From: Galaxea fascicularis | Taxonomy: Eukaryota > Cnidaria > Anthozoa > Scleractinia > Euphylliidae | NCBI GenBank assembly: GCA_948470475.1 | Contig: OX419344.1 | Coordinates: forward strand, 20,617,725-20,681,724 | Reading direction: 5' to 3' | Length of the DNA: 64,000 bases | In this document: piece by piece, positions 41,534-54,861 of the stretch | Numbering within the stretch: the stretch's first letter is position 1 | How the letters are laid out: each line of letters starts with the position of its first letter | The notes under the pieces: model-generated | Seen by the model: only the letters and a program-made list of their open reading frames with translations | The model's database searches: none | What the model was told of the DNA's origin: nothing | Program-made: the position numbers and the translations under genes

Positions 41534-44500
41534 ATGGAGGCTGGCAGTAGCAAGGAAAAGATCTCCCTTCATGATATGACAACTTATGATGACCAGCTGT
41601 TCAATTCTGGAGATACAACAGAGAGAGATGATGGCTCAAACAGACAATGCCAGTGTACATTCTCCTCAAAGCGGTATATGATATCGATTTTGGCGTTGCT
41701 TGGATTTTGCAATCTTTATGCATTACGTGTTAACCTCAGCGTGGCCTTGGTAGCGATGGTGACCAATAATACTGTGAAAAATGCAGAGGGCAAAATGGTT
41801 GAGGTATGAACTTCCCAATACCAGGATAATTAACTGGTATTGCAGACTTTTAATAGGTGACAATCAGTTGTTTCCTGGACATGATTTAACCTAATTTACA
41901 AACTACCATTGTTCAAAGTCTTCATTTCAATGTGGTCTGCCATAGGCAAATTGTGGCATTAATTTAAAGCTACTGGATAAACCACAACAGCTTCAAATTA
42001 ATATATCATGTAGTTAAAATAAGATCTTAATGTTCTCAAGCAACGAACTAGCTTTAAATTGCTAACAGTGTAAGGCACTGCATTTCTGACTGAATCTCTA
42101 GATTGGAAAAATCTTTATACTCAAATATGAAACCTCAATAATTGACATTGCATGGTCTTGTTTTGAGTCTGGTGCTCCAGAGTCATAAGTCAAACAAATA
42201 CAATGTTGTACTTTTTTTGAGATTCTGTCAATAAACTAGCTGTATTTCCTTACCACACACAAATTACATTATTATTTCTGTTAAGTTTTCACCTGTATGC
42301 TCTTCTATGGAACTAAACTTGTCTACCTCTGTTTAAGACAATATTATTAGAACCTTTGAACAAATTTTGAATAGCATTTCCCCCCACCCCCTTCCCCCCA
42401 AATGTGTTTTGGTTTAATTTCAGGGGATTCCCCCAACCCAGTCTTACAGGTAGTTTATTAGATTGATGAACATATTTGCCTTTTAAAATGTTGGTGTTTT
42501 GCATTTATCCTCCCACCAATAATGAAATTGTTTTGTGGTTCTGGATTTGTTTTTTTTGGAATAGCACTCATTCTACCCACACTTGCAAAAGTGTACTGAG
42601 CATTTTACTTGTCGTGCAATTCATTAATTTTATAATAAAAAAATAATGGCCTTATTATTGTGTTCTGAGTCACAAAAATTATTTGTCTTTGTAGAAGCCA
42701 CCAGAATTCAACTGGAGTTCAGAAACACAGGGTAAATTGACAATAATGTTTTTGAAGTTTTGTAACTTTCTTATAGTTAATTAATACTTAGTTTATACAA
42801 GTCATGCACTTAAACCCAATTGTCTGGCCACATGGGCAGGCGACTGACATAAAGTGAGGTTCAGGTGTAAATTAATAATTGCCTGATCAAACCATTTTGT
42901 CCAGGATAACTTGCATGTAAGTTCAGGGTTGTTATTAAAAGCTGGAATCGAGGTACCAGCACTCATCTATTTACAACATCACTGTACTTGCCTTTGCTGT
43001 CAATGTATTAAAGCCAAACCAAAGAAATCTCAGGGGTACCTGCTCAGGGGTACCAGCCTATTTAGAACCCTATAGCCTCCAGGACTGGGTTACTGGCTAC
43101 GGGATATCAACCTTAAAAACCATGCCGAAAACATGGTTGCCACAGTCAGGATAATTTCAGGAAAAAACAGATTTTTTCAAGGTCAGGGAAAAGTCAGCGA
43201 ATTGTATATCAAGTCAGGGAAAATTTAAATTCTACCTGAAAGTCATTGAACAGGGGTTTTACTTTTGGCTATTCATTTGGTTTGGGAAGGGGATTCCTTG
43301 TTAGTAAAAGTGTTAAACAACTTTGTTTCAAAACATCATACAAAGGAATTGATTTCTGTGTTTTATTGCTAGTTTTTATTGCTCAAGGATTTGCCTTGGA
43401 TGTTCAATGAAAATTGGTCTTTGGTCAGTGAAAAGTTGGGGAAATGCTGGTCAGGGAATTTTTCCTAACCCAAGGAGTGGCAACCCTGCAAAAAATAATG
43501 ACAGCGGCTATTGACAAACATAAATCATCAACCTGTCATCCTTACAAAAGTGGAATCCAGCAAGATCTGGCAATATTTCCTGGCTGTTTTAATATTCAAA
43601 AAAGATTGAGATGATTATATACTTAAGCCAACTTGGTGCTACGTGCCTGGTTGGTGATTTGACATTTCACTTTAATTTACTTTCAAACTAAGTGGAAAAA
43701 TACAGCTGCAGTAATGTTCAGTATAATGTCACTGTTGTATTCTACAAAACTGGCAGTCCTTTGGAGTTGCCAAAGTTGTGAAGATTAAATGACGCAGTTG
43801 TATATACCTGTCATGAGCTCTTTTCCCTTTTAACTAAGCAAATACTAATAATTGTTGGCTTATGATCACTCCACATGAAAAGCTGATGCATTTAACTTGA
43901 TGTTAGAAGCATGATACATTGTTAATACTTCTACTCTACTCTGTGTTCACCCCTTATAATGTTGTTTTGCAGGAGTTGTCCTGAGCTCCTTCTTTTATGG
44001 TTACATGCTGACCCAGCTGCCAGGAGGTTACCTCTCTCTCAAGTTTGGAGGTAAAAACCTGTTTGGCTTTGGTGTCATGACGACAAGCATTTTCACCCTT
44101 TTTATACCAGTGGCAACAAGGGTAAATGTTGCTTTGCTGATAGCTTTGAGAATTCTCACTGGCTTGTGTGAGGTTAGTTAAGTGTGTTTAATTTAGCATG
44201 CTTTTTAACGATAACGATAATGATGATGATAATGGCTTTCATGTGCATGTATGTCAACTTTGTATTGGTTTCATTTGTCACCCGGTTATTGGTTTGATTT
44301 TGTTCCAGGGGTTTGTGTACCCAGCAAATCACGCAGTTTGGACCAAATGGGCACCACCTCTGGAGAGAACCAAACTAGCTACAATTGCTGCTTCAGGTTT
44401 GTGAAGAAAACTTTGATAGAGATTTGCATTAATGCAGAAATAAGAGGAGTACTGGCATGCATTTCTTGAACTCCCCAAAACTTTTTGGGCCTATTTTGGA

Positions 44501-47500
44501 TGCCAATTATCAACCTTCATATCTTAAAAATGAAGATGTTTCCAAGTATGACATTTTGTAGTTCAAATTTGTTCTTTTGTATCGTGAAATCATGGTGAAA
44601 GACCAGCTTTTTAGTATAAGCAGATCGCAGTTTTAGAAATGGCTTTTCAGACTTGAAAAGTTTTCGGGACTTTCAAGAAACTGTCCCCTTGTCCCCTTGA
44701 TCTACAATGCATACTAAATTAATTCTTATATGTCTACTATAAATCCGTCATGTCCCTCAACTTTTCCCTGTTCCATTCTAGTTCCTTTTGCAGAAGTTAT
44801 GCCCCTCTCCCAATTTTTTTTGTACAGCATTTTGCTAAATGAAATATACTCCCCAAAAGGGCTTGAAATAAATAAAAACCCCATTCCCTGTGTTTGTGGT
44901 GGGGAGGGGGGGGGGGGGGGGTGGTTGTTATAGAGTTTATGTTAATCTGTTGTCTGTTGTTTATGCTGTTTATGCTGAGTTTATGCCAATCTAATCCAGT
45001 TTAGTTTATTCCGGATTACATTTGTGTCCCTGCAGGATCGTACATTGGCACTGTGATTGCCATGCCTTTGTCTGGTGTTTTGTCAGAACAGCTTGGCTGG
45101 TCTTCAGTATTTTATGTGTTTGGTAAGTTAACTCTATCAGAGGCTCTATGTTTGCATCTAAACTTTTAAGGTCAGTAATAGAGATGGTGAACTGTGCCTC
45201 TAAAATCTTGGGTCTCATAAACTTTACATCCAATCTCGAAATCTCGACAGCCTTTTCACGCGTCTCAAGGTCTAGTTTATAGTGCATTTATTTCGGTCTC
45301 AAAGTCTTGCGTGTTTGGTCTCAGTCTTGGATTTTCAAACAAGGGTCTCGGTAACTCAGTGAGTCTCAGATTTTACCATTCGCCACCCCTAGTAATCTAG
45401 GTCTGTATCCTCCTGAGACCTGTTCACTCCTGACTACATAGCATCAAGATTAAGATCATGCTCTATGACCAACAGCCATGTGACTGTTAGTGTGTGTGTA
45501 TCTAATTGAGGCTTTGGAATGGGCAAGTGGTTATGGCCCATCACCTTGACTGCGAGTAATCCCTCATGATAGTTGTGTAAGAGCAAATCGAATGAGAGAG
45601 CGAACAAAAAAAGGTTGAGCTCTGACTTGACTGGTTGAAAAGCGACTCCCTGCAGTCTACCCATTGCACACCTTGATCCACCCTACCCCCTGGTGTTGGT
45701 TCCTTTACATCCTTGAAACAACAGTCTTATGTCCCTCTAGCTGTTTTACTTCTGGAGGTGAAGGAAACAAGGCCAGTGGCTTAATGTCTCTGCCCAGTGA
45801 CACGACCATTTGAAGTGAGGCAGATATGGAGCATATGGCATGTGTGGTTTGTGGTCCTGTCTTGGGTTTGAACCCGCTAACCAAAACCATACACTTAGCA
45901 ATCCATTCGTCTTCCCCACTTTGCTAACGGGAAGGTGGTTAAAGGGCTTAGTTTTAGCACCTGATGAAGAGGACTTTATGGGAGTATACATGAGGCTCTC
46001 AACAAGTTTGTTTTCATTTGTTATCAGGTACCGCAGGTGTTGTGTGGGCTATTGTGTGGTTCTTACTGGTTAAAAATTCACCATCTGAAGATCCAAATAT
46101 TTCTGAAGAAGAACGGTTGTACATTGAAAGTGCTCTTAGACATGATGTCCAGAAAAAGGTACATGCTTGTTTTATCTGAAGTATGTAATATCCATTTTCT
46201 AGTAAACTGATATTTGTCGTGTTTTAAAACAATGATGGACACTTTCACGGAGACATGCCTCTGTGTGTAGTATAATGTATTACTTTTTTGCTTGAAGGGA
46301 CTTTGATGCCAAAATTCATCAAAATAAATTTTTGTGTAACTCATGAAACCAAAGTACCAGTGATCTTGATCTCAGTTTTCCCGCCCTGGTAGATTTTAAG
46401 CAGAAAGGACACCTCACAAATACCTGACTTGCATTATTGTACAAGTAGTTAGTTTGCAGTTAGGCCAGTGTGCTTGCCGTACCCTAAAAATGGGTTATTG
46501 ACAACATCAATAACAAGCAATTGATACATTGTATGATAGCGACTCATTTCATTCACAGTAGACCTATGTCATTTGACTCACAAAAGACTGATTGAAATTT
46601 GAAATGCAGCAATCAGTGTCTAGAATCTTTGCAGCTCATAGGGTCACCGGTCAACTAACAGACGACCAAACACTGCAATTTTATCGGCCAATCAGTTCAA
46701 TAGCCAGCGACTAGATACCATCCTCTGGCGTTACACAACTCACTTTAATGCTGATGATGATTTCCGCTCAGGTTGTCACACAACGTCAGTGAGTAGGCAG
46801 ATTTAGCAAAGAAACCGTGACGAAAGTGACAACAGAGCGCGCAGATCTAAAAACCGACAGTTGGTAGAACGACAATTTGAGTGCCGGAAGTCTTTCGCGT
46901 CCTCATTTGACGTTGCGTCGTCTTTGCTATATCTGTCTAATGTCACCACAGACAATCTTTCTGATGGAAGGGACGGTTATACTTCAGCAAGTTATTTATT
47001 CTAGTAATTTACGTGTCTTTGTTTAACGCATCTCTGCTCTTGTAACTCAATCTTTAGGAGAACGTAAAGGTGCCGTGGAAGGAAATTTTCACCTCCTTGC
47101 CAGTCTGGGCGATAGTTGTTGCTCATTTTAGTGAAAACTGGGGATTCTACACTCTGCTAACAGAATTGCCAAACTTTCTGAAGCACAGACTTGACTTTAA
47201 CTTGAGTAAGGTATGTCGAGTTTTTATTCGTACTGCTAGCTCTTCTGTTAGTACCAGTATACAGTTTTAAAGCTTTGCTGCATGTTTTTTTATTCTGCGA
47301 ACACAGTTTTGAGAACTTTGTAGCAACTTTTTGATGGCTTTCTTATGGCCTCAGCCAAAGCTAAAGAGTTACTATCACGAGGTTTTTAACACCTTCAAAC
47401 GGTTCTGTACAAATAATTGTTCAGCACATAGGTACTCGTGCACAATTAACTTGATCGTTTTGTGAAAAAGACTATTATATAGATAAATTTAACCGAGAGC

Positions 47501-49285
47501 GAGAGTAAGTCATGTTAAATGTTTGATGATCTACTCAAAACATGTTCTGTGAACTTCAGAAGAGTCAAGACTGTTCTTTTGGAAGCGTTATTCCACCTCC
47601 ATCTTTGCTGTCGTAACAACAGATGACTCAAAGTAGTCTCAGTGCAGTGGCATAGTGTTTAGTAACAAATCTATTCAAGAAAAATAATTACTTCTAGTAT
47701 TCGGGAAATAATTTCACAGTGCTGGCAAGGTAGGCTTATTGGCTCTTAAGGGCTACCGGTAATATAAAAAAACAACAACAACAATAATAATGATGATGAT
47801 GATAATAATAATAATAATAATAATAATTATAATTATAATTATAATAATGACGATGATGATGATGTGGTGTAAGCTTCTTTTCTTTTGTACTGCAGGCTGG
47901 TGTCGTCTCCGCCCTTCCTTATCTTGTCATGGCAATAACAATTCAAGCAGGGGGTCAAATAGCCGATTGTCTACGGAGAAAACGAATTTTGAGTACGTCC
48001 GTGGTACGAAAATTGTTCAATTCATTTGGTGAGTTTAACAATGAAAAGTAGTATATCAGTGTATTAAAATCCCACGGCACCCTTGACACGTATTCCAACA
48101 CGAGACACCCTCAACAATGTTTCCTCGTTTGCGGGGGCCTTATTGGTAAGTTCGTTGACACATGACTCAAACATGCTCCCTTCATTCTAATAGTCGGAAT
48201 TTATTCCAGTCAAACGTATTTAATTATTGTATTTTTGCTTAGGGTGTACGGCTGCTGTTCATATTATCTGGGTGTCCGTAATAGCGAGGTGTCCACAAGG
48301 AGAAAGTTTACCAGACTGTTTAACTTGATTATCATTACGACAGTGATCATCAAGTTGATGGTAAACTTGTGTGGTTTTCAATTGAGTCTCGTAAAATCAA
48401 AACCATGCAAAGCAGTTTCTAGACCAATCACAAGAGACGCAGACGGCTCAGTGAACCAATCAGAATTTGAAGTAATTGCATGAAGCCGGCGCCAAGCGCG
48501 GCAAAACTCGCGATTGGTTTGGGTTTTGCTTCTCAGCTGAGACAGTGGCGCGAGTTTTGTCAATCAATCACTGAGCAAAGTAAAGCAAAGCCCAAGGAAA
48601 CGCGAATTACTTTCAACACTCATTTGAAAATCGTTCTACTAATCCTCACATTCTTCGTTTCCAGGCTTCGTTTGTCAAGGTATCTGTCTAGTCATCGCTG
48701 GTTACACTACAAACTGGATTGTGGCTGTGGTTTGTCTGACCCTGGCTGTTGGTGGAGGCGGATTCGCATTTAGTGGTTTCTTTGTCAACCACCTGGACAT
48801 CGCCCCATCTTTTGCTGGCATTCTTATAGGGATCTCTAACACAGTGGCTACATTGCCAGGGATCATCAGTCCTTTATTGACTGGAGTTATTGTGCAACAT
48901 CATGTACGTCTATGAATTTGCCTGCTTTGAATTTTTCACTTAAGGAGTCCATCACAGTAAAGTTCTTAGTTTGTGGTCTTGAAAGAAAAGCCTGATAAAC
49001 CTCAGCTCTTTTCACGACTGCCCAAGCTTCCCCATTGCTAGTATTTACAACAGAATTATGTCGCTTGGGTAAATTAGAACCCAGCAGTAAGCTTTTTCGA
49101 CCCCAGCATTGGAATTATCACTGTAATTTATCACGCTGGTGACATTAATTTGACATATTACATTAACAGTTTTTATTTTTGCCTGACAGTACTGTTATTT
49201 CTGTACTTGGACATCACGTAATCACTATCCTCTTCATCGTCATCGTCATTATCATCATCACCATCATTACCATCATCATCGTCAC

Positions 49286-49317
<32 letters not shown>

Positions 49318-49564
49318 CCACCACCACCATCATCATCATCACCATCGTCATTATCATTATCACTATCATTTTGATTGATTGATTGATTGATTGTTTCTAC
49401 AGAGTGCTGGAGAGTGGAGATTGGTATTTTATATTGGCGGACTAATCTACATCATTGGAGCTATTTTCTACTGCTTGTTTTCCTCTGGTGACAAGCAGCC
49501 CTGGGCAATTGCATACTCGTCACTACCTGATGAAGCAGATGAATATGAGATAGAAGAAAGATAA
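41534..49564 (+). CDS. SLC17-family anion transporter, sialin/VGLUT-like (10 exons, 499 aa, complete)
   Basis: Exons: 41534-41803, 42695-42731, 43973-44172, 44309-44396, 45036-45122, 46028-46158, 47058-47210, 47896-48028, 48665-48903, 49403-49564; 1500 nt including stop, all in phase. Landmarks in order: [12 protein letters not shown] (TM1), an NNT glycosylation site, [35 protein letters not shown] and [76 protein letters not shown], and [13 protein letters not shown] before an acidic tail. This is a full 12-helix MFS protein of the SLC17 group (sialin, vesicular glutamate and phosphate transporters). The Arg-Glu-His trio around TM4 is intact. A proton- or Na-coupled organic anion transport role is likely; substrate cannot be told. 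Introns hold several MITEs and microsatellites. Confidence 0.93.
43134..43486. mobile_element. MITE with GGTTGCCAC ends
   Basis: GGTTGCCACAGTCAGG on the left and GGAGTGGCAACC on the right, enclosing CAGGGAAAAGTCAG and GTCAGGGAA-type units. About 350 bp, in SLC17 intron 2. Confidence 0.6.
47770..47870. repeat. AAT/GAT microsatellite
   Basis: Runs of AAC, AAT, GAT and TAATTA units in SLC17 intron 7, ending about 25 bp before exon 8. A poly-Met/Ile frame over it is an artefact. Confidence 0.85.
48366..48645. mobile_element. MITE, AGCGGTTTTCAATT family (copy 3, opposite orientation)
   Basis: Starts GGTTTTCAATTGAGTC and ends CATTTGAAAATCGTTCT; contains GGCGCCAAGCGCGG and several CCAAT motifs. 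It stops about 20 bp before exon 9 of the plus SLC17 gene. Confidence 0.75.
49210..49395. repeat. ATC microsatellite with GATT tail
   Basis: Long ATC/ACC/ATT run followed by four GATT units, directly before the acceptor of the last exon of the plus SLC17 gene. It replaces much of the normal branch-point and pyrimidine region. Confidence 0.85.
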
Positions 49565-49586
49565 ATATTATGTCTTATTAATGTGT

Positions 49587-49946
49587 GGTTTTCAATTGAG
49601 TGCCGGAAGTAGCTACTTTGTGTTGTTTCATTTCGCTCTGTGATTGGTTCTTGAAGCCCGAGTCACTCTTTCAACCAGCTGCAGCAAAACCAAAATCATT
49701 CGTAACTTGCAGCTTGAATTTTTCCGTCCTTGGTGACGGAAGTAGCTACTTTGGGCTGTTTTATTCCGCTCTGTGATTGGTTCATGAAACTCGAGTCACT
49801 CTTTCAACCAAAATCACTCATAACTTGTTGCTTGAATTTTTCCGCCCTTGGTGCCGGTTACATATAATTGCCGCAAATTCTGATTGCGATTGGTTAGAGT
49901 ACACTGCTTTCCTTTTGCTTTCGCGACGCTCAATTGGAAACCGCTA
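49587..49946. mobile_element. MITE, AGCGGTTTTCAATT family (copy 4, with internal duplication)
   Basis: GGTTTTCAATTGAGTGCCGG on the left and CTCAATTGGAAACCGCT on the right. The segment CGGAAGTAGCTACTTTG is present twice (about 49606 and 49738). It begins about 20 bp after the SLC17 stop, so it may form part of the 3' UTR. Confidence 0.7.
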
Positions 49947-50585
49947 CAAAATAACTATATTCAGACTGGATTAGTGAAACGAGGTCTTTAAGCAATTTCT
50001 TGATTTATACCATTCCATAGAAAACACAGCCAATCATAATGCAGGAAAACCGTTCTATATTATTTTTTATTTTTATCATTACTTTAGCGCAAAAAGAAAG
50101 TTACACACAAAGGTTATATAAATTATGATCAACCATACACATCAGGTTCACTACTAAGAGTAGCATCTAAATGTACTACCTGTTGGTTACGGTTATATAC
50201 TCCCAACTAATCACGATAAAAAGATACGGAATTGAACGGTTTAAACGGTTTTTTAATCCTTTAGGAACGAGTTACAACCACGGTATGCGAAAAACTCCCT
50301 CCGAAATCCTAGCTCAAAGTTCACACGGTATCGGTTTACAACGGTGTCTGGTAACGTTATCCATTAACAGCGTCGGCCTTCGGTCACGCAACAAAACTCT
50401 CTCGAACACTACCCTTCCAGTTGTGTGGACACGAACATCATTTAATGAGAAAAAAAAGACACGTCTAAACTTTCTTTTTCTCCGCTATGAAAAAGAAAAC
50501 TTTATTTTTTATTTTTTTTTTGAAACTACTAGTTATGTCGCCTCTCATTTTCAGAGTTCTTTTTGTTTGTATTGTTTTTCGTATT

Positions 50586-50682
50586 CTAATTCTTCTTCTT
50601 CTTCTTTTTCTTCTTCTTCTTCTTCTTCTTCTTCTTCTTCTTCTTCTTCTTCTTCTTCTTCTTCTTCTTCTTCTTCTTCTAA
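50586..50682. repeat. TTC microsatellite
   Basis: About 30 nearly perfect TTC units. The poly-Ser and poly-Leu frames across it are not genes. Confidence 0.95.
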
Positions 50683-51010
50683 AAAGAGAAGAATTTATTT
50701 TTCACAACCTTTGCCTTACATTACAATTACATGAACTAAACTGACAATGAATAAATCATGGTAGCCCTAAGTTACATTAAAAAAAAGGTGACACTTTAAC
50801 AGTTAACATGATGCTGAGGCTATCAAATTCATTTACAAATTCTTAAAAGTAAAAATAACTTAACCTTACAAAAAGAAATTGAAATTAGATATAATTAATA
50901 ATAAAAGTTCAAAATTGTATAAAATTACGAATTCCATGATGCAGAGGTATTAAAATCATACAATCGAATTATACTAATGACGGCTAAACCAGTGTCCATA
51001 AAACGCCCTG

Positions 51011-51037
51011 TTCTTCTTCTTCTTCTTCTTCTTCTTC

Positions 51038-51104
<67 letters not shown>

Positions 51105-51108
51105 TATT
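51011..51108. repeat. Compound CTT / ATT microsatellite
   Basis: About nine CTT units followed by more than twenty ATT units. Poly-Ile and poly-Asn frames on the two strands are artefacts. Confidence 0.95.
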
Positions 51109-51184
51109 TTCTGCGGTCCTGTGGATAAGAAGATCGTGAATGTTGAAATTATTTTGAGAACGAATTGTATTCACCAGTGATTCC

Positions 51185-51294
51185 CGAAGGCCTCTCAAGT
51201 TAAGATGTATTCTAAGTATTGTTTTCTCACAATAGCCCATTGTTTTGAAAACAATACTAAGGATTCATCTTAACTTGGGAGGGCTTTTAATTCG
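51185..51294. mobile_element. Foldback element
   Basis: GGCCTCTCAAGTTAAGATG with TATTGTTTTC on the left pairs with GAAAACAATA and CATCTTAACTTGGGAGGGC on the right, around CACAATAGCCCATTG. It lies between a microsatellite and a LINE 3' end. Confidence 0.65.
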
Positions 51295-51299
51295 TGATC

Positions 51300-52215
51300 A
51301 AGTTTCAAGTTTATTAAAGACTTAAAAAACACACAGAGAAAAAAGATACACACTGCTCGCAGTTAGCAACAGCTATTCGAGGCGAGCAGTGGATTTGACG
51401 CATAACAAATAATTTACAACAATTCAAACTTACAAAGTGAAAGGGAAAAAATAACTTACAATAAAGTAACAGGTAAAATAAGAGAAACGAAAGTACAGTG
51501 ACAAAGAACTAGGACTATATGTGTAAGGTTAATTAAAGAGACGAGATTTACGATAACAGGAAGATACATAGCCGATTACTTAACAATATTTAGAGTAAAA
51601 AGGAAGGCTATATTATATTACTTTGAGTACCTAAGTTAAGCGAACATAGCAATAGAACGAAATATAATGTACAAGTAAGTTAGATAATGTTGACAAATGT
51701 AAAATATAATATATATAAATGCAAATATAATACACTGAGTTTTCAAGATATTTTCAGTTTTTGTTCAAATCAGGTAGGTCAATGTAATCGTCTGCCTCCG
51801 AGAATTTTTGAAGAAGCAAATTATGAATTTTGCGTTTAAAATTCGTTTTGGGCGTGCGTCGTATATCAACAGGTAGGCTATTCCAGACTTTAACACCAAT
51901 CCGTGAGAAGGACTTATTTTGTTTTTCTATTCTAGAGTATTGCACGAAGAAGTTACCTCTTGACGATGATCTTGTGTTATAGGGGTGAATATTCGATTGG
52001 AAATTAAATATATCAGTTATTTGGGGTGGCGTTAAATTATTGGAGACATCATGCATTAAGATAGCAACTGATTTGAAGTAAAGAAGGTCTAGAGGTAATA
52101 GGTTAGAGGAGACGAAGAAAGGTACTGCGTGAGATTTATAGTCACCAAAAAACATAAGGTGGAGGGCCCGTTTCTGCAGGCGTAAGAGTTTGGTTCTGTA
52201 GATTGGTTCTTAAAT
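51300..52215 (-). mobile_element. LINE reverse-transcriptase C-terminal fragment and 3' UTR
   Basis: The minus strand encodes LRLQKRALHLMFFGDYKSHA, then NLLPLDLLYFKS, HPYNTRSSSRGNFF and KVWNSLPVDIRRTPK, and stops at 51754. This is the conserved end of a non-LTR ORF2 protein. The following 450 bp are AT-rich UTR with a final TTTATT (AATAAA on the minus strand). 5'-truncated at about 52215, so inactive. Confidence 0.8.
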
Positions 52216-52721
52216 ATGTGATTTCATACAAATGAGAAAGTCGCGGTTACGTTATTTATCCAGAAAGAATGTTAGAGGCTGGTTAAATTTGTAAAGGAAT
52301 AATTGAAGTTTGAGAGGCTTGCTAGAGCCTGTTGTTCTAATTTAAACAACTTTGTCAGTGGTAACGTACAATGGAACTTTAAAACAAGATCCTGTTGTAT
52401 AAATGTTAATGCAGTGAAGTGTGTTCACACTCATTTTTCTTACCGTCATCATAGAGCGATTCGCATTGAGTGTGAACACGTCTGTTTTTTGTAAATGTAT
52501 TTAATTACAGTGAATTTCTCAGTGGGTTCTTTGACATTGATGTTGTTTTCAACCGAGTAATTCCACTAATGGAGAATTACAATCATTCTCCGACTGAAAG
52601 TCGCTCTGAAATAAACTTGAAATCCAGTTAACGTGTGAGTGTATTGAATTGATATAGCTCCAGACCTACAACTTTCTATTCTCTCCCAAGTTATTCATAT
52701 CATGAACTGCAGATTCCTGAT

Positions 52722-52912
52722 AACGATGACGATAGTGATGATGGTGTTAACGGTGATGGTCATGATGATGGTGGTCGTAATGATGGTGGTGGTGGTGATG
52801 ACGATGGTGTCGATGGAGATGATGTTGACGATGGTGTTGGTGATGATGATGAAGATGACGATGGTGAGGATGGTGATCATGTTGGTAGGAATGCTGGTGA
52901 TGAAACATTGTG
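52722..52912. repeat. GAT/GGT microsatellite
   Basis: Imperfect run of GATGGT and GATGAC units giving poly-Met/Val frames on plus and Thr/Ile frames on minus. No gene is supported. Confidence 0.85.
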
Positions 52913-52945
52913 AGAAGAGAAGAGTACCACTATAGACCCTTTGCA

Positions 52946-53106
52946 GTTAGGGATCACATGGTACAAACAACACCTCGCTGGGGCACAAATTGTGCACTGG
53001 GACCTCCAAAACAAAGAAAATTTAAATGAAGTTGCTTCATTTAGAATGTCAGAGGTGCGACTTTGCTCTCCAGCAAGGTGATTTTTGTACCATGTGATCA
53101 CTAACT
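52946..53106. mobile_element. MITE with TTAGGGATCACATGGTAC ends
   Basis: GTTAGGGATCACATGGTACAA and CACCTCGCTGG on the left; CCAGCAAGGTG and TTGTACCATGTGATCACTAAC on the right; about 160 bp. An inner pair is TTTAAATGAAG / CTTCATTTAGA. Confidence 0.75.
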
Positions 53107-54200
53107 ACAATAGGCCTATTGCTACCCATCTTTACCTCGTTGCCGCTAGGTTTATTAAGAACCTCCAAAGAGCAGCATATGTGTGTTGTTAATTTAAATA
53201 AAAACTGGCCAAATTGCAGGACCCGAAAATACGTAGAGAATTTGAATGCTAGGTATAACTCCTATTTTGCTAAATGAGCTACTGGTTGAAACAGTATAAG
53301 CCAACTATTCCCACGTAGATAATTCTTTCTAATTTTTGCGTGATTTCCATTTTGATTGGTTATGTAGCTTGGGTTGCCATCTCCGATGAAGTGGGGGTAT
53401 TTCTTGTCTTGTATCTTTTCAAACTTGTTTCTTGAAAGATCATCATCGTGTCTTGGCAATAATTGCGATTACTGGGACGAATGTTTTCTAATACGTATTA
53501 CTAAAAGCTTGTACGTAAAGGCGTTGTTATCAAATCTGTTAGAAATTTTCTTGTTTTTCCTGATGGGAGGCGTTTGTTTTCCTTGGTTAACCTTAAATAA
53601 ACTCCTTTATACACATGTCCATGTAAAGGAATACAAATCGTTTTTCCCTTAAAGGTTTATTTTTCAAGTGTCGAAATACACATCTCTGGCCCATTCACCC
53701 GCAAAACGCTTTTATTGTGCATGCGCACTGGACAAACACTTGCAACAATTAATCAACGGCGTAAGACACGTGATGTTTGTTCTTATGCGGCGATTGGTTT
53801 CAGTTGCTAATCCATATTCATGAAAAAAAATTGTGAGCGGTTTGCGAATTTTTGAACTCTTCTGTTGGCGAGAGAAGTTAATGGCTTCTAATAATGACGG
53901 GAACTTATAAAATATTAACGCTGAAAGCAATGGAAGAAGTCTTTACACGATTACACTGAATAAAGGTAAGCCTATTACACAAAAAATTGCTGCAACTTTA
54001 GTTAGAACGTTGTATTTGATTAGCAAACGTAGCACGTGCACGCGACAGTGGAGTAATGTTAATACTTGGCTAGTTAAAAGTCAAGTGAACTCAGCAATCA
54101 TCAGGGTTTTAAAACGGCACTTTTCACCTTTGTTTCATATAATTACGCTTCCTTTTAATTTCAATATTCGAGAGAACCTATGGACTACAGTTTCGGAAAG

Positions 54201-54310
54201 AGTTCCACACAGCTCCATACATTAATTATACATGCATCACTGTCATACTAATCCCGTTCCATTGAGTCACAAAATGTATACATAATTAATGTATGGGGCT
54301 GTGCGGAAAT
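54201..54310. mobile_element. MITE, CAGCCCCATACATTAAT family (copy 1)
   Basis: TTCCACACAGCTCCATACATT on the left and AATGTATGGGGCTGTGCGGAA on the right, about 110 bp, with ACATGCATCACTGTCA inside. A second copy at 60949 is inverted relative to this one. Confidence 0.75.
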
Positions 54311-54861
54311 CTTGCTACAGTTTAATTTCAATTGGGAAAAATCCTGTTTGAAAAGGTGCTCTCTTTGAGATCGCAACATGAATATGCATAGTTTTAAAAT
54401 CATGTTGTTTGATTAAGCTTATAACTGACAGTAGGAGCATTAGAAGTTATGTTATATGAAGCTGCCATAACCGCCACAAATTAAATTAATCCGGATAAAA
54501 GTTGTTGCAAGATTATAATATCTTAAAGTAGAATTTAGTTGATTTTTTGTTTTCAAAATTTCAGCACGAAATCAATCAGTAAAAGAGCAACCTGGAGAAG
54601 CTTTACGAGCAAGAAATATCGAAAGGTAAGAAAATTGTTTAAGGGTACGTCATGTTAAACTTAAAAAAATATCATGTGACTTAACCCGCACGTACTTTGC
54701 TTAAGTTATTTTTAAAAAAAGCCGGGTGCTTTGGGGCAATTTCATGCTCACTTCAAAAGATCTTTCGTTTCTTTTACTTCATAAAAGAACCGGTGTAGTG
54801 GAACCCCACCCCACCCCCCGTCCCCTTTCCGCCCCCATCCCATCTCATTCTGAAAATCGTA

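Noticed and set aside
50171..50734. 187-codon frame ending in poly-Ser
   Set aside because: The second half is a TTC microsatellite and the first half has no recognisable domain or splice context.
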